Source: Desmodesmus armatus (lineage: Eukaryota; Chlorophyta; Chlorophyceae; Sphaeropleales; Scenedesmaceae). From it: DNA of 64,000 bases. Location: assembly GCA_007449985.2 (NCBI GenBank), contig VIIQ02000565.1, positions 1 to 64,000 on the forward strand, written 5' to 3'. The position numbers were made by a program, and so were the translations under genes. Below, piece by piece: positions 1 through 12,665 of the stretch. The notes beneath the pieces were generated by a model that did not search any database, had not been told where the DNA came from, and was given only the letters and a program-made list of their open reading frames with translations. Position 1 is the first letter of the stretch. Every line of letters begins with the position of its first letter.

Positions 1-354
1 GAGTATGGGTGGGCTCCACGGGGTGCTTGGTTGTGTGGGGGATAAGGTCCTGTGGTGTTGTGGGTGCCAGGCGATTGTCCCCAACGATTTTTGCCATGGC
101 ACTCTCGAGCTGCAAACATTGCTGCGGCTGAGGTGGCTCCGACAAGACAGATGTGGCACCATTGGCTAGGGGGCACCGGCTCAACCGCGGTGTGCTGAAG
201 GGTGGGTCGGGGCATGGTTGTGGGTCGTCTGTGTTGCGGGGAATTCCATTGTGTGTTCGCCAGGGCCTTCCTGACTGTACCTGCCCCGTACCTACGCACA
301 GCACCTCATCGCCGCTGGGCTCATGTGTGTATGTCTGTTCGTGTCGTGCTGCAG

Positions 355-2572
355 CAGGTGCTTGCAGCGGCAGCGGCGGCAGCAGCAGCAGCTGGCGGCC
401 TGGTTGGTGCTGCACCAGGTGCCGCAGGTGCAGCCGGCAATGCAGCAGCAGCGGCGCTGGAGGCTTCCAAAGCTGAGGCCATCGCAAATGCAGCGGCAGC
501 AGCAGCGGCGGCTGCGTCTGGCGGGAGCCTGGGTGGCATTGGGAGCCTAGCGGGGCTTGCGGCCCTCGCATCTGCTGAGCAGCAAGCGACCATGGTGAGT
601 GTGTCAGGACTCTCTGGTTTGATCCTCAGTATTGTGTTCCTTCTGGTTTGTTCTGCTATCTCCGTGATATCAGTGAATGGCTGGCATGAGCTCTTGAGCT
701 TCATAGCTACAGGTGTAACTTTGATTTGATGTGAGTGTTGTTGCTGCAGACGTGGCTCTAAACCTGTGGTTTGGCACAAGTGCTGTGTGCACATCTAGGA
801 GCCTTGAGGGTGCTTGCAATCGTACTCGATTCCCCACGTCGAACCCCAGCGCGCCGTTCAGCTTTGTTGTGAACAGGGTGCGGTTCCTAAGAGTGTGAGA
901 GCGTTCTCTTATCCTCTCCTTCCCCACATGTGTTATGCATGAGGGTATGACGGGCAGAGGTGGCGCAATACCGACTGTAACAGTCAATATCTGATGTTTC
1001 CTGTGCTGCTTCCTTGTCTGCTGCCCTGCACCCTCCACAGGAGATCATGCAGGCCATAGCAGCAGGCCGCCTGGCCCTGGAGCAGCTGCCAGAGCAGTTG
1101 CGGGCACCAATCCTGCAGCACCTGGCCCAACTCCATGCACCAACAGCAGCCCTTAGCGGCCTCTCCCTGCCCCTGCCAGCAGGCAACGCCGCTGCAGCCG
1201 CAGCAGCAGCCGCCGCCGCTGCGGCGGCTGCGGCGGCTGCTTCCAGCGGCGCGCCAGCCGCCGGGGCCAACAGGCGGCTGTGCTGAATGCTGCTGCAGTG
1301 GCCAACATGGCTGGTGCTGCTGGTGCTGCACCGTTGTTGACAGGGGTGGGAGGGCCACCACCAGCGAGAGCTAGCTCAGGAGGGGGGAATGGGTCAGCAG
1401 GGACGACCCCTGCACCCCCTGCCGCACTGGCAGCAGCAACCACGCCCACGTCGGCAGCAGCAGCACCGGGTGTGGCTGTGCTGAAAGCAGCAGCAGTGCC
1501 GCAGGTGGTACCCCTAAGCACGGCAGAGGGTCTCCCACACAGCGGTGAACCTTCGCCAGCAGCAGCAGCAGTGTCGGCAGCACCTCCTGCAGCCCTTCTT
1601 GTTGCTCTTGCTGCTTCTGCGCCACCTCTTGTGGCTCCTGCTGGTGCAGCAGCAGCTGCTGGGAGCGCAGGCATCAGGCCGCCAGCTGCTGCCGGTGCTG
1701 CTGCACCTGCTCACACACCAGCAGCAGCAACAGCAGCAGCAGCAGGAGATGCTGTCAGTGGTGCAGCAGCTGCCCCCAGCCCTGCAGGAGGTGCAGGATC
1801 TACGCCCCTGCAGCCGCTGCCGGTGCTGACTGGCGTGCCGGCAGTCGGTATCGTGGCTGGCACAGCAGGAGTGCCCCGTCCATCTGCAGCAGCAGCAGCA
1901 GCTCCACAGCAGCAGCAGATGAGGCCGCCTGCTAGGCCACAGCAGCAGCTACAGCAGCAGCCCCAGCAGCAGCAGCAGCAGCAGCAGAGTGGGAATGGAA
2001 AGCAGCGCATCGTGTTCAACATCCCACACGTGCCTGTGACACTGGCGCCAGGAGTTAGGCCAGGGCTGCCGCAGCAGCAGCAGCCGCCGGCAGCTACAGG
2101 GGCACCTCCTCCTGCTGCTGCTGCTGCTGCTCCTCCTAGGCCATCCCTACTGGCCTTCTGCAGGATGAGGGTACCCCTCCCCCTCCTGCTGCTGGACCTG
2201 CTGCTGCTGCTGCTGCTGGTTCAGCAGCAGCTGCTGCCGGGGGAGCTATGGGCCCCCCAGCACCCCAGCCAGCAGGACTGCAGCAGCAGCAGCAGCATGT
2301 GCGGCCTCCAGGGCCCACAAGGGTAGGCAGCCTGAATAACTGGCTGCCAGGCTCCGCTGAGGCAGCTGCGGCGGCGGCGGCAGCAGCAGCGCATGCCGGC
2401 GGCTCCCCGACGGCAGCAGCGGCGGCAGCAATGGCGGCTGCGGCAGCAGTGGCGAATGCCAGGCGGTCTCGCAGCCGCTCCAGCACACCCACCCCTCCGG
2501 CAGCGCCTACTGCTGCTGCTGTGTTGCAGGCTGCTGCTGCTGCAGCAGCGGCGGCTGCGTCAGCTCCTGCAC

Positions 2573-2605
<33 letters not shown>

Positions 2606-2727
2606 GCACTCAGCTTGCAGCACCGGCAGCAGGCCAGGGTCTTCCTGTGGCAGCAGTGCCAGCTGCTGCCCCAGCTAGCCAAGGTGATGTGACGATGACT
2701 GATGCGTCAGCAGGACAGCAGCAGTGA
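355..2727 (+). CDS. Low-complexity Ala/Gln/Pro-rich protein, C-terminal part (5' end outside or unresolved)
   Basis: I do not recognise this protein. An exon 355-594 follows a TGCAG acceptor and ends at a GTGAGT donor in phase 0. An intron 595-1040 leads to a second exon starting EIMQAIAAGRLALEQLPEQL, an amphipathic helix-like segment. The last part, 2164-2727, ends at TGA and contains RVGSLNNWLPGS and an SRSRS stretch. An intron 2054-2163 (GTTAGG...TTCTGCAG) joins the middle and last parts in phase. Between about 1183 and 1271 the frame changes inside a GCN/CAG run. I could not find a convincing intron there, so the change is a cryptic intron or a repeat-length indel. Most of the sequence is poly-Ala and poly-Gln with short islands such as RIVFNIPHVPVTLAPG. 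A nuclear regulatory protein is possible but unproven. Confidence 0.5.
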
Positions 2728-2850
2728 GTGCGGTGACCGCACCACGGGTCGTAATGATGCACACAGCTGGGGTTGCTGCTGCTGGATGTTGTAGCTTGGC
2801 GTACTGCTTGACAAAACTGTGTATGTCTTGCGGGTCGGCCCCTACGTGTT

Positions 2851-2855
2851 TGTAA
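2851..2855 (+). terminator. TGTAA, candidate chlorophyte polyadenylation signal
   Basis: TGTAA lies about 125 bases after the stop codon at 2727. Chlorophyte genes commonly use UGUAA as polyadenylation signal. Only the motif and its position support the call. Confidence 0.3.
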
Positions 2856-3752
2856 CGACTGAGAGTCCCACCTTACATCTTTTGGCGCTTCAATTTGGGT
2901 GGCGCATAGCTGACTGCGGGTCTGACCTCCGTCCTTACAGGGGTTATGGCATGAGTCCTGCATAACAATGCATGCTTGAAGCATGCTGTGACTGTGATGG
3001 AGATATTTTGTTGGTGCTGTGCCAGCACTTTGAGGCAGTGGTGGGCTTACTCAGTGAGAGTGTAACTGTATGTAACGTGTAGCAGATTTTGCGGATGATG
3101 TGCCTGTGCTAGATGATGTGCTTGTGCAGCTGTGTATCAACACTCTTTGGGCTGGCATCAAGGTTTCAGACCGTGTGTTACTTCAAGATGGTTGATGGTA
3201 TCGTGGAGATGCAGATGATGAGGGCACGTATGGAAAGCACAACATCAAGGCCAAAGCCAGCCTGGACTGCCAGCTGCACACCGCACACAACCGGGGAGCT
3301 GTGCATATCTGTTGCTCACCATGGGATTGGATTATGATGGTATCGGTCCCAGAAGGCCTACTAGCAGCACCAGCCATTGGCATATGCTGCAGCAGGCTGT
3401 GTTCCAGTTCGGTGATAACCCTTTGAGGGATCCCACAGGATTACTGAACTGACTGCTCCCGCTCTGCTATGTCTGTAACAGCGCTAGCAGTGCCCCAAAG
3501 AGCAACATCAATGGCCTGTGAGCAGTTGAACATGGTTGAGTGCACGCGCTTGCAGCCGCTTGGATGCCGTGACATCAGGCGGGGAAAAGGGGGAGACCTC
3601 GCCACAGCAAGCTGCAATGACCAACATCACATTCAAACAAACCATCGGGTTCTCATTACGTCCACGACGTGGTGACTGACACTTGCCATGATAGGGCGTG
3701 GTTTAATGAACACCAACCTTCATGACTGACAGCCGTGACAGCCCGTCTTCCC

Positions 3753-3758
3753 TTTAAA
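3753..3758 (+). promoter_or_regulatory. TTTAAA, possible TATA-like element
   Basis: TTTAAA sits in CCTTTAAAGG about 105 bases before the ATG at 3861. The location is right for a core promoter of the secreted-protein gene, but the motif is short. Confidence 0.3.
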
Positions 3759-3860
3759 GGTTAGAGCAAACGCGCAGCTACCTTGTCAGGTTGCTTGCAC
3801 AAATTCAGCGTGAGTCAGGGGCATAGAAGCCCATCTCGACTTCCAACAAACTTTGCCATC

Positions 3861-5436
3861 ATGAAGCTGCAGGTCGCTGCCCTGCTGCTGGCTGGTTGCC
3901 TGGCTCTGGCCAGTGCAGACCTGCCCAAGCATCCATTCTTTACCGGCACACAGATGGCAACAGCAACGGGCGCCGAGTCCCGCTACAGATATGAAGATGA
4001 TGGTTATGATGCACAGCATCTGTGCCTCCAGGGTGCGCCGCTGCTTGCTACCTGGTAGCATTCTGAAACTTTGACGTCAACGTCCTGCCACGATCGCCCT
4101 CCACATGCCGACAAGCATAGTGTTGACCCGAACCCCCTGTCACCTGCCCGCAGGGAAGACCGTGTGCTTCGATGATGCCGATTATTTTGATTTCGTGTGA
4201 GTTTCACCTCGCACTAGCAGTAGCAGCGGCAGTTTGGACAAGCGGCGGTTAGGACAGTATCGCCAATCATCTGCAGTTGAAACAATGTTGCAAAGCGCGC
4301 GTGCAATGTTCTGAGCATCTGACTCGCTTGACTGACCTTGACTTCTTCGCACCCCCACCTGCCAACCTACCCTGACAGGCTTGGGGTTGCTGCTGCAAGG
4401 ACCCTCACTACCACCAGGAGACCCCCATGATGGGCATGTTGAATGGCAACACAGGGTATTGCGTCATGGACCAGAGCCTGATCTTTGCAGAAGTGCCAGG
4501 CGCTGGCGTTGAGGTCGCTGGGACGTTCACTGCCATGTGGTGAGTGGAAAAGCACGAGTGCCATGGCTGACTTTGCTATAGGCTATAATGGTTGGCACGC
4601 CAATGCCCTAGCTGTGCATTTCAGCTGCACCGTTGGACAGCGTATGCACTACAGCATGTTACTGCTTACGTAAGTGGTATGATACTGCTGCTTCAATTTA
4701 CTCAAGGCTTGCAACAGCACAGCCACACCACACTGTATGCGCACTTTTCAGAGCATTCCTCACCAGTCCAGTACTCCCAACCAACAGTGCCCTGCCCGTG
4801 TAAGCCTGTAGCATGCGCATTCGCAGTCCCATGGTTGTCCAGATTGTCCGTGTAGCTGCTTCTGATGGGCCCCAATCTGCTGCACCTGCACCGCCTCTTT
4901 TGTGCTTGTCCTGCAGCTGGCTCCACGACAGCACACCCGGATGCAACCTGGGGAAGTGTGAGAACACCGTCATCAAGGTCGAGGGTGTGACCATGGTCAA
5001 AGATGACGTCATCTACGAGACCGACCCTGACGTGCCCATCGATAACGAGTTTGAAAATGATGCGTTGTGCAGCAGCAGCAACCGCAGATCCATCAACAAG
5101 GAGGAGAAGCCCACCCGGGCCAAGTGGAACGAAAACATGGCCAAGAAACTCCACCGTCAGATCCCTGCTGTCAAGAAGAGCAACAAGCGCAGCACCAACA
5201 CCCCCGAGCAGCTCTACAAGACTGTTGGTGTCATCTGGTCTGGCATCGCCACCACCTACGACGGCCACGGCAAGCTCATTGGCACAGGCAAGTTCACCTA
5301 CAACGTGCCTTTGGCCTTCTTGGGCGTGGATGATGCCACTGCTGCAGAGGCTGCAGGCAAGCCCAGGTACACCCCTCAGCAGATTGAGATGAGCGTCCAC
5401 CCCATCAAGTCCGAGCACCGTGACTATCACAACTAA
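3861..5436 (+). CDS. Small secreted Cys-containing protein of unknown function (4 exons, 297 aa)
   Basis: Exons 3861-4032, 4154-4194, 4379-4539 and 4917-5436 join in phase (894 bases). All introns are GT-AG. The N-terminus MKLQVAALLLAGCLALASA is a clear signal peptide with an A-S-A cleavage site, so the product probably enters the secretory pathway. The mature part has conserved-looking segments such as AWGCCCKDPHYHQETPMMG and WLHDSTPGCNLGKCENTV with Cys pairs that may form disulphides. It ends in a basic, proline-containing region and IKSEHRDYHN. I do not recognise the family. The 41-base exon 2 (KTVCFDDADYFDF) is very short but is fixed by phase on both sides. The start is the only ATG that gives the signal peptide. 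A cell-wall or extracellular role is a guess from secretion alone. Confidence 0.8.
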
Positions 5437-8183
5437 GCCCAATGAATGGGCAGTCACTGCAAGTTGCAGCACTGTTAGGCGGTACTACAGCACGTGAGGT
5501 GCCTGGCTGACTCAGCGTGGCATGCGTCCTTTTGTTGTGGTGCCAAGTACATCTGCCTTGTGAGACACTTGTGATGAAACACAGGATGCTCACAGCGCAG
5601 GCTGGCTGTGCTGGCTTGTTTTCAACTACTAGTTGAAAACTAGTAGTTGTGTGCTGGACATTGATTGTGAATCATACAATCAGCCTGGTTGACGGATATA
5701 ACACATGTGGTACGAAGGGTGTCAGTGGCCCTGAGCCCTGAGGAAGCTCTGGTGAGCATACCTTTTGGCCGCCGCGGCCCTGTAGGCATTATGCCTGATT
5801 GTGATGACGTGCTGGCCTTACAGATGCAGGCGCATCCTTAGGCTGTGGAACTTTTTTGTGACGTTGGCTCTATCATAGACATGTGAGTCACATGTTTTGG
5901 TCGAGGCTGCAGCCCCAACATACTGTGCATGCATAATTGGCCATGCCTGGTATGGGTGGCAAACTCCACACTCCCACCCATTGTGATATGTGGTCGTGTT
6001 GTGGGAGGTAGCAGCTTGATGATAGGTAGCAGCCTGTGACAGGATACCACAGGGTGTGGCTGGGTACAACATGGTGTGACAGGATACAACTTGTGGCCCA
6101 TAGTGTGGGCACGGTTGACCGTCACATCACAACGTTAAAATAAACGCATGTGCTGGCAAGATCGTGGTGTATTGGCTGAGGAATACAGGTGGTGTCGCAA
6201 CATACACACCAGGATACCTGTTGTTTGTCGTGGTGGTGGTTTGGGGTGTAGGTTGTGGTAACTGTAGGAAAGAGATTCTCAGAACATGCCATGGAAGTGA
6301 GGTTGTACAACATGTGTCACTGGGCACTCCTATGCATGTTGATGCAGTCTGCTTGGCAGTTTGGAGCAAGACCAGCTCTTGCGCGTGTACATGGTTGGTT
6401 GTGCAGTTAGTAGGGCTTCCCAGCAGCAGCAGGCCCTTGGCAGTACCACATGCAGCATCAGGATCAGCACACTTGACAATTCAGCTGCAGCAGACACATG
6501 CTGGATGGAGTGTATGCCCAAAATCACAGCATAGCTGCAGAAGCTGAACACCAGCGATTCAGCATTTGCCAAACAACCCTGTATTTCAGGTACAGCCTGT
6601 TGGACTCAGGAACGGGATCAGCTGTTGATGACTCAGTCCGCTGCAGGTGTGGCAGCCTAACGGCAACTGTCAACAGATACTGCTGTCGTAATGCCAAGTT
6701 GGCAGCCAAGCTCAGCACACTTGCTGCCAGCAGTAGCGAGGAGCACATAAGGCATCAGCTGTTGAGCAATGCAATTGATTCCATTGAGGCTGCAAAGTGC
6801 TGTCTTGAAGACAGCACGTGTGCTCAGGTGTGCAAGCTGCACCCACGATCTCAAACAACCCCCTGTCAGAGTGTGACTCAATTTCTTCAACTTGAGTGTG
6901 GAATACTTGCCTAGGCATCCTTGACTGAGATTGCTGCATCACTGATACCATCCACTGGGTGTGGTCTTACAAGAAGAGCCGTGGCGGCAGTAGTGCATCA
7001 GGTCATTCAGAACTGCCGCCACATCAATGCAAGCACAAAGTGCACACGCCCCCAGAAGAGGTCAACAGCAAACCACATACATGTATGCCACATAGTGTGA
7101 CCAGAAGCAGCCTAGCTGCTTGCCTCCCAACGGATGCACCAGGCCTGACCTCGAACATGTTGCACCAGGTGACCTGGCCATACAGGGAGGCAAACAGACT
7201 GACGGATGCTAGACCTGCACACTAGCATGCACCCCTCGGCGAGGAAGACCATGCAGCAGTGGGGTTGAATCTGACTATACGGCAAGCTTATGTACGCTGC
7301 TTGCTGGCATAGGGGAGAACATCAACATGGCTGCAGCCAAGAAATCGCTTGGCTTGGCATCAAGACTTGCAGATGAGTGGGTACAGGGCACTCAGTGACC
7401 GTGTAGCAAGGTTACGGGCCGGCTGGTGCATCCTGTGTGCATACAGGCTGGCAGCTTCATCTGCTGACACCTGGCTGCCAGCTGCTGTAGCTGTGTCGGA
7501 TATGTTGGGGGCTGGTTGAGCAGCAGCTCAATCCCAGTCTGCAGATGGTGACCGCTGCCGCCGGCCTGCTTGCGAAGCTCTCATAGCGTTCACTTGCACC
7601 AGGATGGTGTGCAAGTCCTGCGGAAAGCAGCAAAGCAGTTCCGCCCTGGCTGTTTGAATGCTTAGGCAGCTGGCTGCTGGTGCAAGAGGTGTACTGGGAT
7701 CACATATGCCTTACACGGTGCAGACCTACAGCTGCAAACCCTTTGGCAGGGTGCACACCCTTTGGTTGCTGTCTGTTTGTGTTTCAAAAGTCACCTCTTG
7801 TATTTCCTGCCGTGACAGCGTGACCTTCAGTTGCTTGTGCAAGTCGGCTACAGGTTTTTGAATCTTCCTGTCCCTAGGCGCCATCTGCCCCGCAGGGAGG
7901 GAGGGTGGGAGCACAGGGTCAAGGCCAAGGTGATGGCAAGCAGACTCCTGCTGTATGCAGCTTGGAATAGAAGAAGAGTCAAGGAGGGGCACAAGTGAGA
8001 CGCAGGTACATCGTATGCACCTACATGGTGTTTAAATCGACCCTGTCTGGCGCCCGTTGAAAACGTTGACAAAATGACACATAATGCTGGACCCAGCCAG
8101 GGCATTCAGCGGCACGCTCCACGAAGCTCGTGCTTAAACGGGATGAGAGCTACTGAGAGGCATTGAGAGAGTGTCCCCGCACG
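5437..8183. other. Intergenic, no supported gene
   Basis: TG-rich sequence between two + strand genes. Open frames such as 6498-6914 lack splice context or recognisable domains. It holds the 3' region of the secreted-protein gene, with a perfect hairpin at 5623-5649, and presumably the promoter of the kinase-like gene. I see nothing else I can name. Confidence 0.5.
5623..5649. repeat. Perfect inverted repeat, 12-bp arms, 3-nt loop
   Basis: CAACTACTAGTT, loop GAA, AACTAGTAGTTG. It lies 187 bases after the stop codon at 5436, in the likely 3' UTR or just beyond. It could shape the mRNA 3' end or be a small foldback remnant. Confidence 0.8.
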
Positions 8184-11100
8184 ATGTTTGCCATTCAGCA
8201 GGCCGCTAGCGGGCTGGTGCAGCCAAGCGCCCTACATATAGCCCAAGCAGCCGTCTCTGCGTTACGTTTGATTGAGACTCAAGCAACCCAGTGCCAGGGT
8301 GCAGCTACCAGCAAGACATTGGTCTGTTCACCACCAGCTGCCAGCACTTCCCCAAGAGAAGCTGCCAGCGAGCAAGCAGACACCACTCAGCAAGGAGATA
8401 CCCAGCAAACAGATGTACTGGGCATATTGACGTCCCTGTTGCACCAGCAGCAACAGCAGCAGCAACACAGCAGCCAACAGATACCTCAACAACAGCAGCA
8501 GGACCATGGGAGCGGGGTGCTGTCCAGCGCAGCCCAGGCAGCCATGCAGTGGCCGTCCTCGAGCAGCCAGTTGCTCAGCAGTACAGCTGCTTGCCAGCCT
8601 GAGCTTTCAGCAGCATCCTCTGGCGTCAGGATGGAAAGCCAGCTAGTGTTCGACTCGTGCTGGAGGCGGTTCAGGGAGAAGAGGGGCATGGTGAGCACCA
8701 TGTGTGAGGTCTGCTGAAAATGTATTTTGCGGGTGCTTTCCTTACGCGTTGAGAAAGGCACAGGAAGGTTCCTAGGGGGCCAAGGGGCTGCACGCACTTC
8801 TGTGACTCAGCAGGGCCTGCTGTGACGTCAGATCTTGTGAAACAAGCTGATGGTTTGTAGGTCGAGGTTGCAGTTGAGCTCAGCATGGTGGCCGTGCTGA
8901 ATGTGCTGCTTGTGTTCCGTGCAGGACTTTGCTGCTCCAAGGGAGATTGTATGGCTCAATGGCGCCCCTGGTTCAGGCAAGGTAAGAGAGGAAAGCTGCA
9001 GTGGCTGCAGCTGGTGTGTGTGTTGTGCCTGTAGCAGCGCAGCGGTGGGCCCGTGTATGGTTGTGCAGTTGCTGGTGCATGTGCTGGTGCATGTGCTGGT
9101 GTGGTGTGTGTGTTGTCTCCTTGGCCTGCACCCCAACTTGCTCGCCAGGATGTCTTGCTCAACCTGTTGGGTTGGTTGTGTGGTGCATTTGCAGGGTGTG
9201 AGTGCCCCTCACATACAGACAGTGCGTGGCATGACCAAGTCCATATGCGTGTCTTCCCTACTGGCCACCGCACCAGAGGCCCAGCGCTACATCGCTTCAG
9301 GAGGTGAGGAGGACCACTAGACACTGCAGCAGCAGCACTTAGGTTGGGCCGTCACTTGGCTGGCTGTGGCGCTGGGATACTTGTTTGCTGACTCTGCACA
9401 TGGCATCCCTTGGGTGTTGGTGTCAGTGATGTGGTGGTGATGATGGTGCGTCTGCTGGTGCTGTGTGTGTTGCACATGTGGAGTACGTGGGAGGTCTTAC
9501 CTCCCCACCCCCCATTCACTCCTCCTGTCCTCTCACGCCACCCTTTGACTCGACTTTCCTCCCTCCCCCGTCCTGTGTTTTCCTGCAGACATGATTGGTG
9601 ATGCCACAGTGGGTGATATAGTGCTGGAGGAGCTGCTGCAGCCGGCATCAGCAGGCATGAGCACAGCAGACCTCAACGCAGTCGTCGACGGCTTCCCTCG
9701 CACAGCAGTGCAGGTCAGTGGGCGTTGTGCGCTGGTGCCGCCGCAGCAGGGGTGGACAGCCGCTGATATCAAGGCTCTGGATGGGGGCTTGGTGCTTGCT
9801 CATAAGCCCACCATGAAGCTTGTTCTAGCTGGGCAGCCAGGCTGGCAGTCAGGGCTGCTGATTTTTGTAGGCTCTGCTGCATGCAGCAGCGGTAGTTGGG
9901 CAGTTGGTTTGCTTGGCAGCATCAAGCGGCATCGGCACAGCGCGCATGCTAGCTGAGCAGCCGCCTTTCAGGCTGTAATGCTTAGCCATGCTGTGTCTGC
10001 TGCATTGCTGTCCAGGTGGACTTTGTGAAGCTGTTGATGGACAAGCTTATGCGGCTGCACAGGAAGTATGCTGACACGCCGATGGCAGCACAGTTCCCAC
10101 GCCCAGCTTTCAAGGTAAGGCCTGTCAAGATTCATCAGGCAACATGTAGCAGCATAGCACAGCAGAGGCCCTGATTGGGGCAACTGTTTGACCGCAGCTG
10201 GGCTGTCCCTCAACAGCTGTAGCGCAATATGCAGGTGGCGCACCTGTCCGCCGGTCATGACAGGCGCAGTGCCAGCTCACCCTCGCTTGTGATAGAGGCG
10301 CTATGCATGCAGCACAGCATCAGCACACGATCACTGCATAAGATATCTGCGTTGCCCAGATGCACGCACGGACCCAGGATGTTGCGTGTGCCTGGCTGGT
10401 GTGTGCAGGTGGTGGTGCTGTATGTGGACGAGGCCACTTCCATCCAGCGCCAGCTGCAGCGCGCAGTCGCAGCGCGTGCACACAACGCACGCGTGAAGGA
10501 TGCGGGTGTCGGCGAGCAGGCCCTGCAGGAGGAGCGCCCGACTGACCTTGACCTGAACAAGGCCACCAAGCGCTACCAGATCTTCAAGCAGCACTACTCA
10601 GCCATCCTGCGGCTCAAGCAGTTCCTGCCCTTCCAGTGAGTATATCCAGACCGGGACCAGTTTTTGGAAAGCCATGATGGTTGGTTTACGAAGCTCGCCT
10701 GAGCAGACTTGAGCGTAGTGGGCTATCCAGGGCCACTGGCGGGTATGTAGGCCACATGCGTGTCAGCTGTATCGGGTGTGAGCTGGGAGCTCGGCCTGGG
10801 ATCGAGGGCTGCATGCAATCAGCACTACTGCATATGTTGAGGGCTGACGCTGCGGTCTGTGCGATGTCTGCTGCTTTGTGTCTGCAGTTTGATTGATGCC
10901 ATGGGCAGCAAGCAGGACACACAGGAGCAGATCACACAGGTGAGCAGGACACGGGCTGCATTGGACATCAGGATGTCAACGCACCCGGCAGAGTGTGTTC
11001 AGCTGTGAATAGCTGTGTGATAGTTTGTCACCGTATCGATCTCGTGCTGCGCTGTATGACACGTGGATGACACCAGGAAAGACTGGTTGCTGTACACACA

Positions 11101-12466
11101 TTGTTGCTGGGAACAGGTGCAGAAAGAAGTATGTTGAGCCTTGTCAATCGTCCGCCGCCCTGTGCACGCTGTCCTGCAGGAGCTGCGGTACCAGTCCAGC
11201 CTGGACTTGAGTGAGGAGGCCTACAACGCCATCCGCCACCTGCCTCTGGCCAAGGACCTGCAGCAGACGGCCCGGCAGCAGCTGGTCAGCCGCCTGGAGC
11301 ACTACTGCCAGCAGCAGCGGCCGCTCTTCGGCCGCGTGCTGGGCCTCCTGCAGGCCGAGGTGCTGCCGCTGCTGCAGCAGGGCGCGCTGGCGGGTGCGGC
11401 GGAGTGGGTGAGCCAGGAGGCGCTGCTGTCGCAGCACCCGGTGTGTGTGGACATGCTGTTGGATGTGCTGGCGGACCGGGGGTTCAAGGCGACCTACTGC
11501 AAGGAGGCGCTGATGGTGCCCGTGGCGGTGGATGCGGCCACTGGCAATGTCACGGTCAGGACGCAGCCCCAGCACAGGTGGGGGTGGCTGGGTGGCTTCC
11601 TGAGGTTTCTGTTGTGGTCGCATGTTCAACATCTTGAGGAGGTTGGGTGCAGGCTGCGCTCTCAAACATTACCAGACCATGTGTTTTGGAGGGTGACTGT
11701 GAGCTGGTAGTTTTGAGAGCCGAGTCTGCACCCAATCTCCTCAAGATGCACATCCAACATGCGGGGTTGCACCACCCCTGCAGCGGTTGCATGTTGGGGA
11801 CGTCTGTGCAGTAAGAGACATGAACGTCCCTCACAATCGTATGGTGGTGTATGATGTTATAGGAGATGGAATAATTGATGACAATATATTTTAATTGTTG
11901 CTGTGTGCAGGTTCAGGTTCTCCCTGGAGCAGGCAGGGGAGCGTGAGGCCAGCATGCTGAAGGCCCTTGAGATCGCAGCCAGGATCACCGAAGCAGCACG
12001 CAGCAACATGGTGGCGGTTGCAGCGCAGGCGCAGCAGCAGCAGGGCAGCGGCTCAGCACAGCAGCAGCAGCAGCACCCCATGGCGGGGCTGCACCCTGCA
12101 GCGCACTCCCCCATTACGGAGAGCTTTATCCCAGATCACATGAACCACGAGGCCAAGGCGAAGAGGGCGCAGGACCTGCGGCGCGTGACTCTTACAGCGC
12201 TCAGCCAGCAGACGATCTATGCGGCGGCGAACAAGCGAGCGGCGGCTGCGGCGGCAGCAGCAGCAGCGGCAGCCAACTTGGCGGCAAGCAGCAGCTGCAG
12301 TGGCACGCAGAGCAGCTGCGGCGCCTGCAACAGCAGCAGCAGCAGTAACAGCGCGAAGCAGGAGGGTGAGGAGGGGATGTATACCATCCATCAGTGTCTG
12401 CGGCCTGAGTTGAACTGTGGGCATGCTGAGGAGCTGGAGGTGGTGGAGGCGGCTGCCAGTGGGTGA
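8184..12466 (+). CDS. Adenylate/nucleotide kinase-like P-loop protein with long plant-type C-terminal extension (9 exons, 709 aa)
   Basis: Exons 8184-8690, 8925-8981, 9195-9303, 9589-9713, 10016-10114, 10409-10635, 10888-10939, 11180-11577 and 11911-12466 join perfectly in phase (2130 bases). The N-terminal ~170 residues are low-complexity and could include an organelle transit peptide (inference). A Walker A loop GAPGSGK follows in exon 2. Exon 4 ends with DGFPRTAVQ, the AMP-side signature of adenylate kinases, so NMP phosphoryl transfer with ATP is the expected reaction. The region LYVDEATSIQRQLQR fits the following core strand and helix. After the kinase core comes FLPFHLIDAMGSKQ and a ~130-residue domain seen in long land-plant adenylate-kinase-family proteins (from memory). 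The C-terminus is poly-Ala/Ser with Cys pairs. No typical long LID domain is evident, so substrate (AMP versus UMP/CMP) is uncertain. Start chosen as the first ATG of the long first exon. Confidence 0.85.
11620..11763. repeat. Imperfect foldback in intron 8 of the kinase-like gene
   Basis: Arms about 11620-11669 and 11710-11763 are near reverse complements (GGAGGTTGGGTGCAG against CTGCACCCAATCTCC). The size and structure suggest a small MITE-like foldback element or an RNA hairpin within the 333-base intron. Confidence 0.65.
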
Positions 12467-12665
12467 CCGGTGTGCGTGCCTCTGTATGCACGTTTAATCG
12501 CTCGGTGGCTGTCTTTCCCTGTGTGCTGTTGATCTGCTGCTGCAGCACAGACAGATGGTGGAGGCGACTGCTGCCAGTGGATGAGTGCTGTGCATGCCTC
12601 ACATTTGATTGCAGGTTGGCTGTTGTGCCCTGCGCACTGCTGATGTGCTGCTGCGGCACGGCTTG
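12438..12665 (+). repeat. Tandem duplication of the stop-codon/3'UTR boundary of the kinase-like gene
   Basis: The segment at 12438-12545, covering GGAGGCGGCTGCCAGTGGG, the stop TGA and the UTR, is repeated with divergence at 12553-12665 (GGAGGCGACTGCTGCCAGTG, then ATGAG). A weaker third similarity follows to about 12710. The second copy is not coding because it lies after the stop. Confidence 0.7.

Noticed and set aside
2054..2340. Frame change read at first as a frameshift in the first gene
   Set aside because: A normal GT-AG intron at 2054-2163 explains it in phase.
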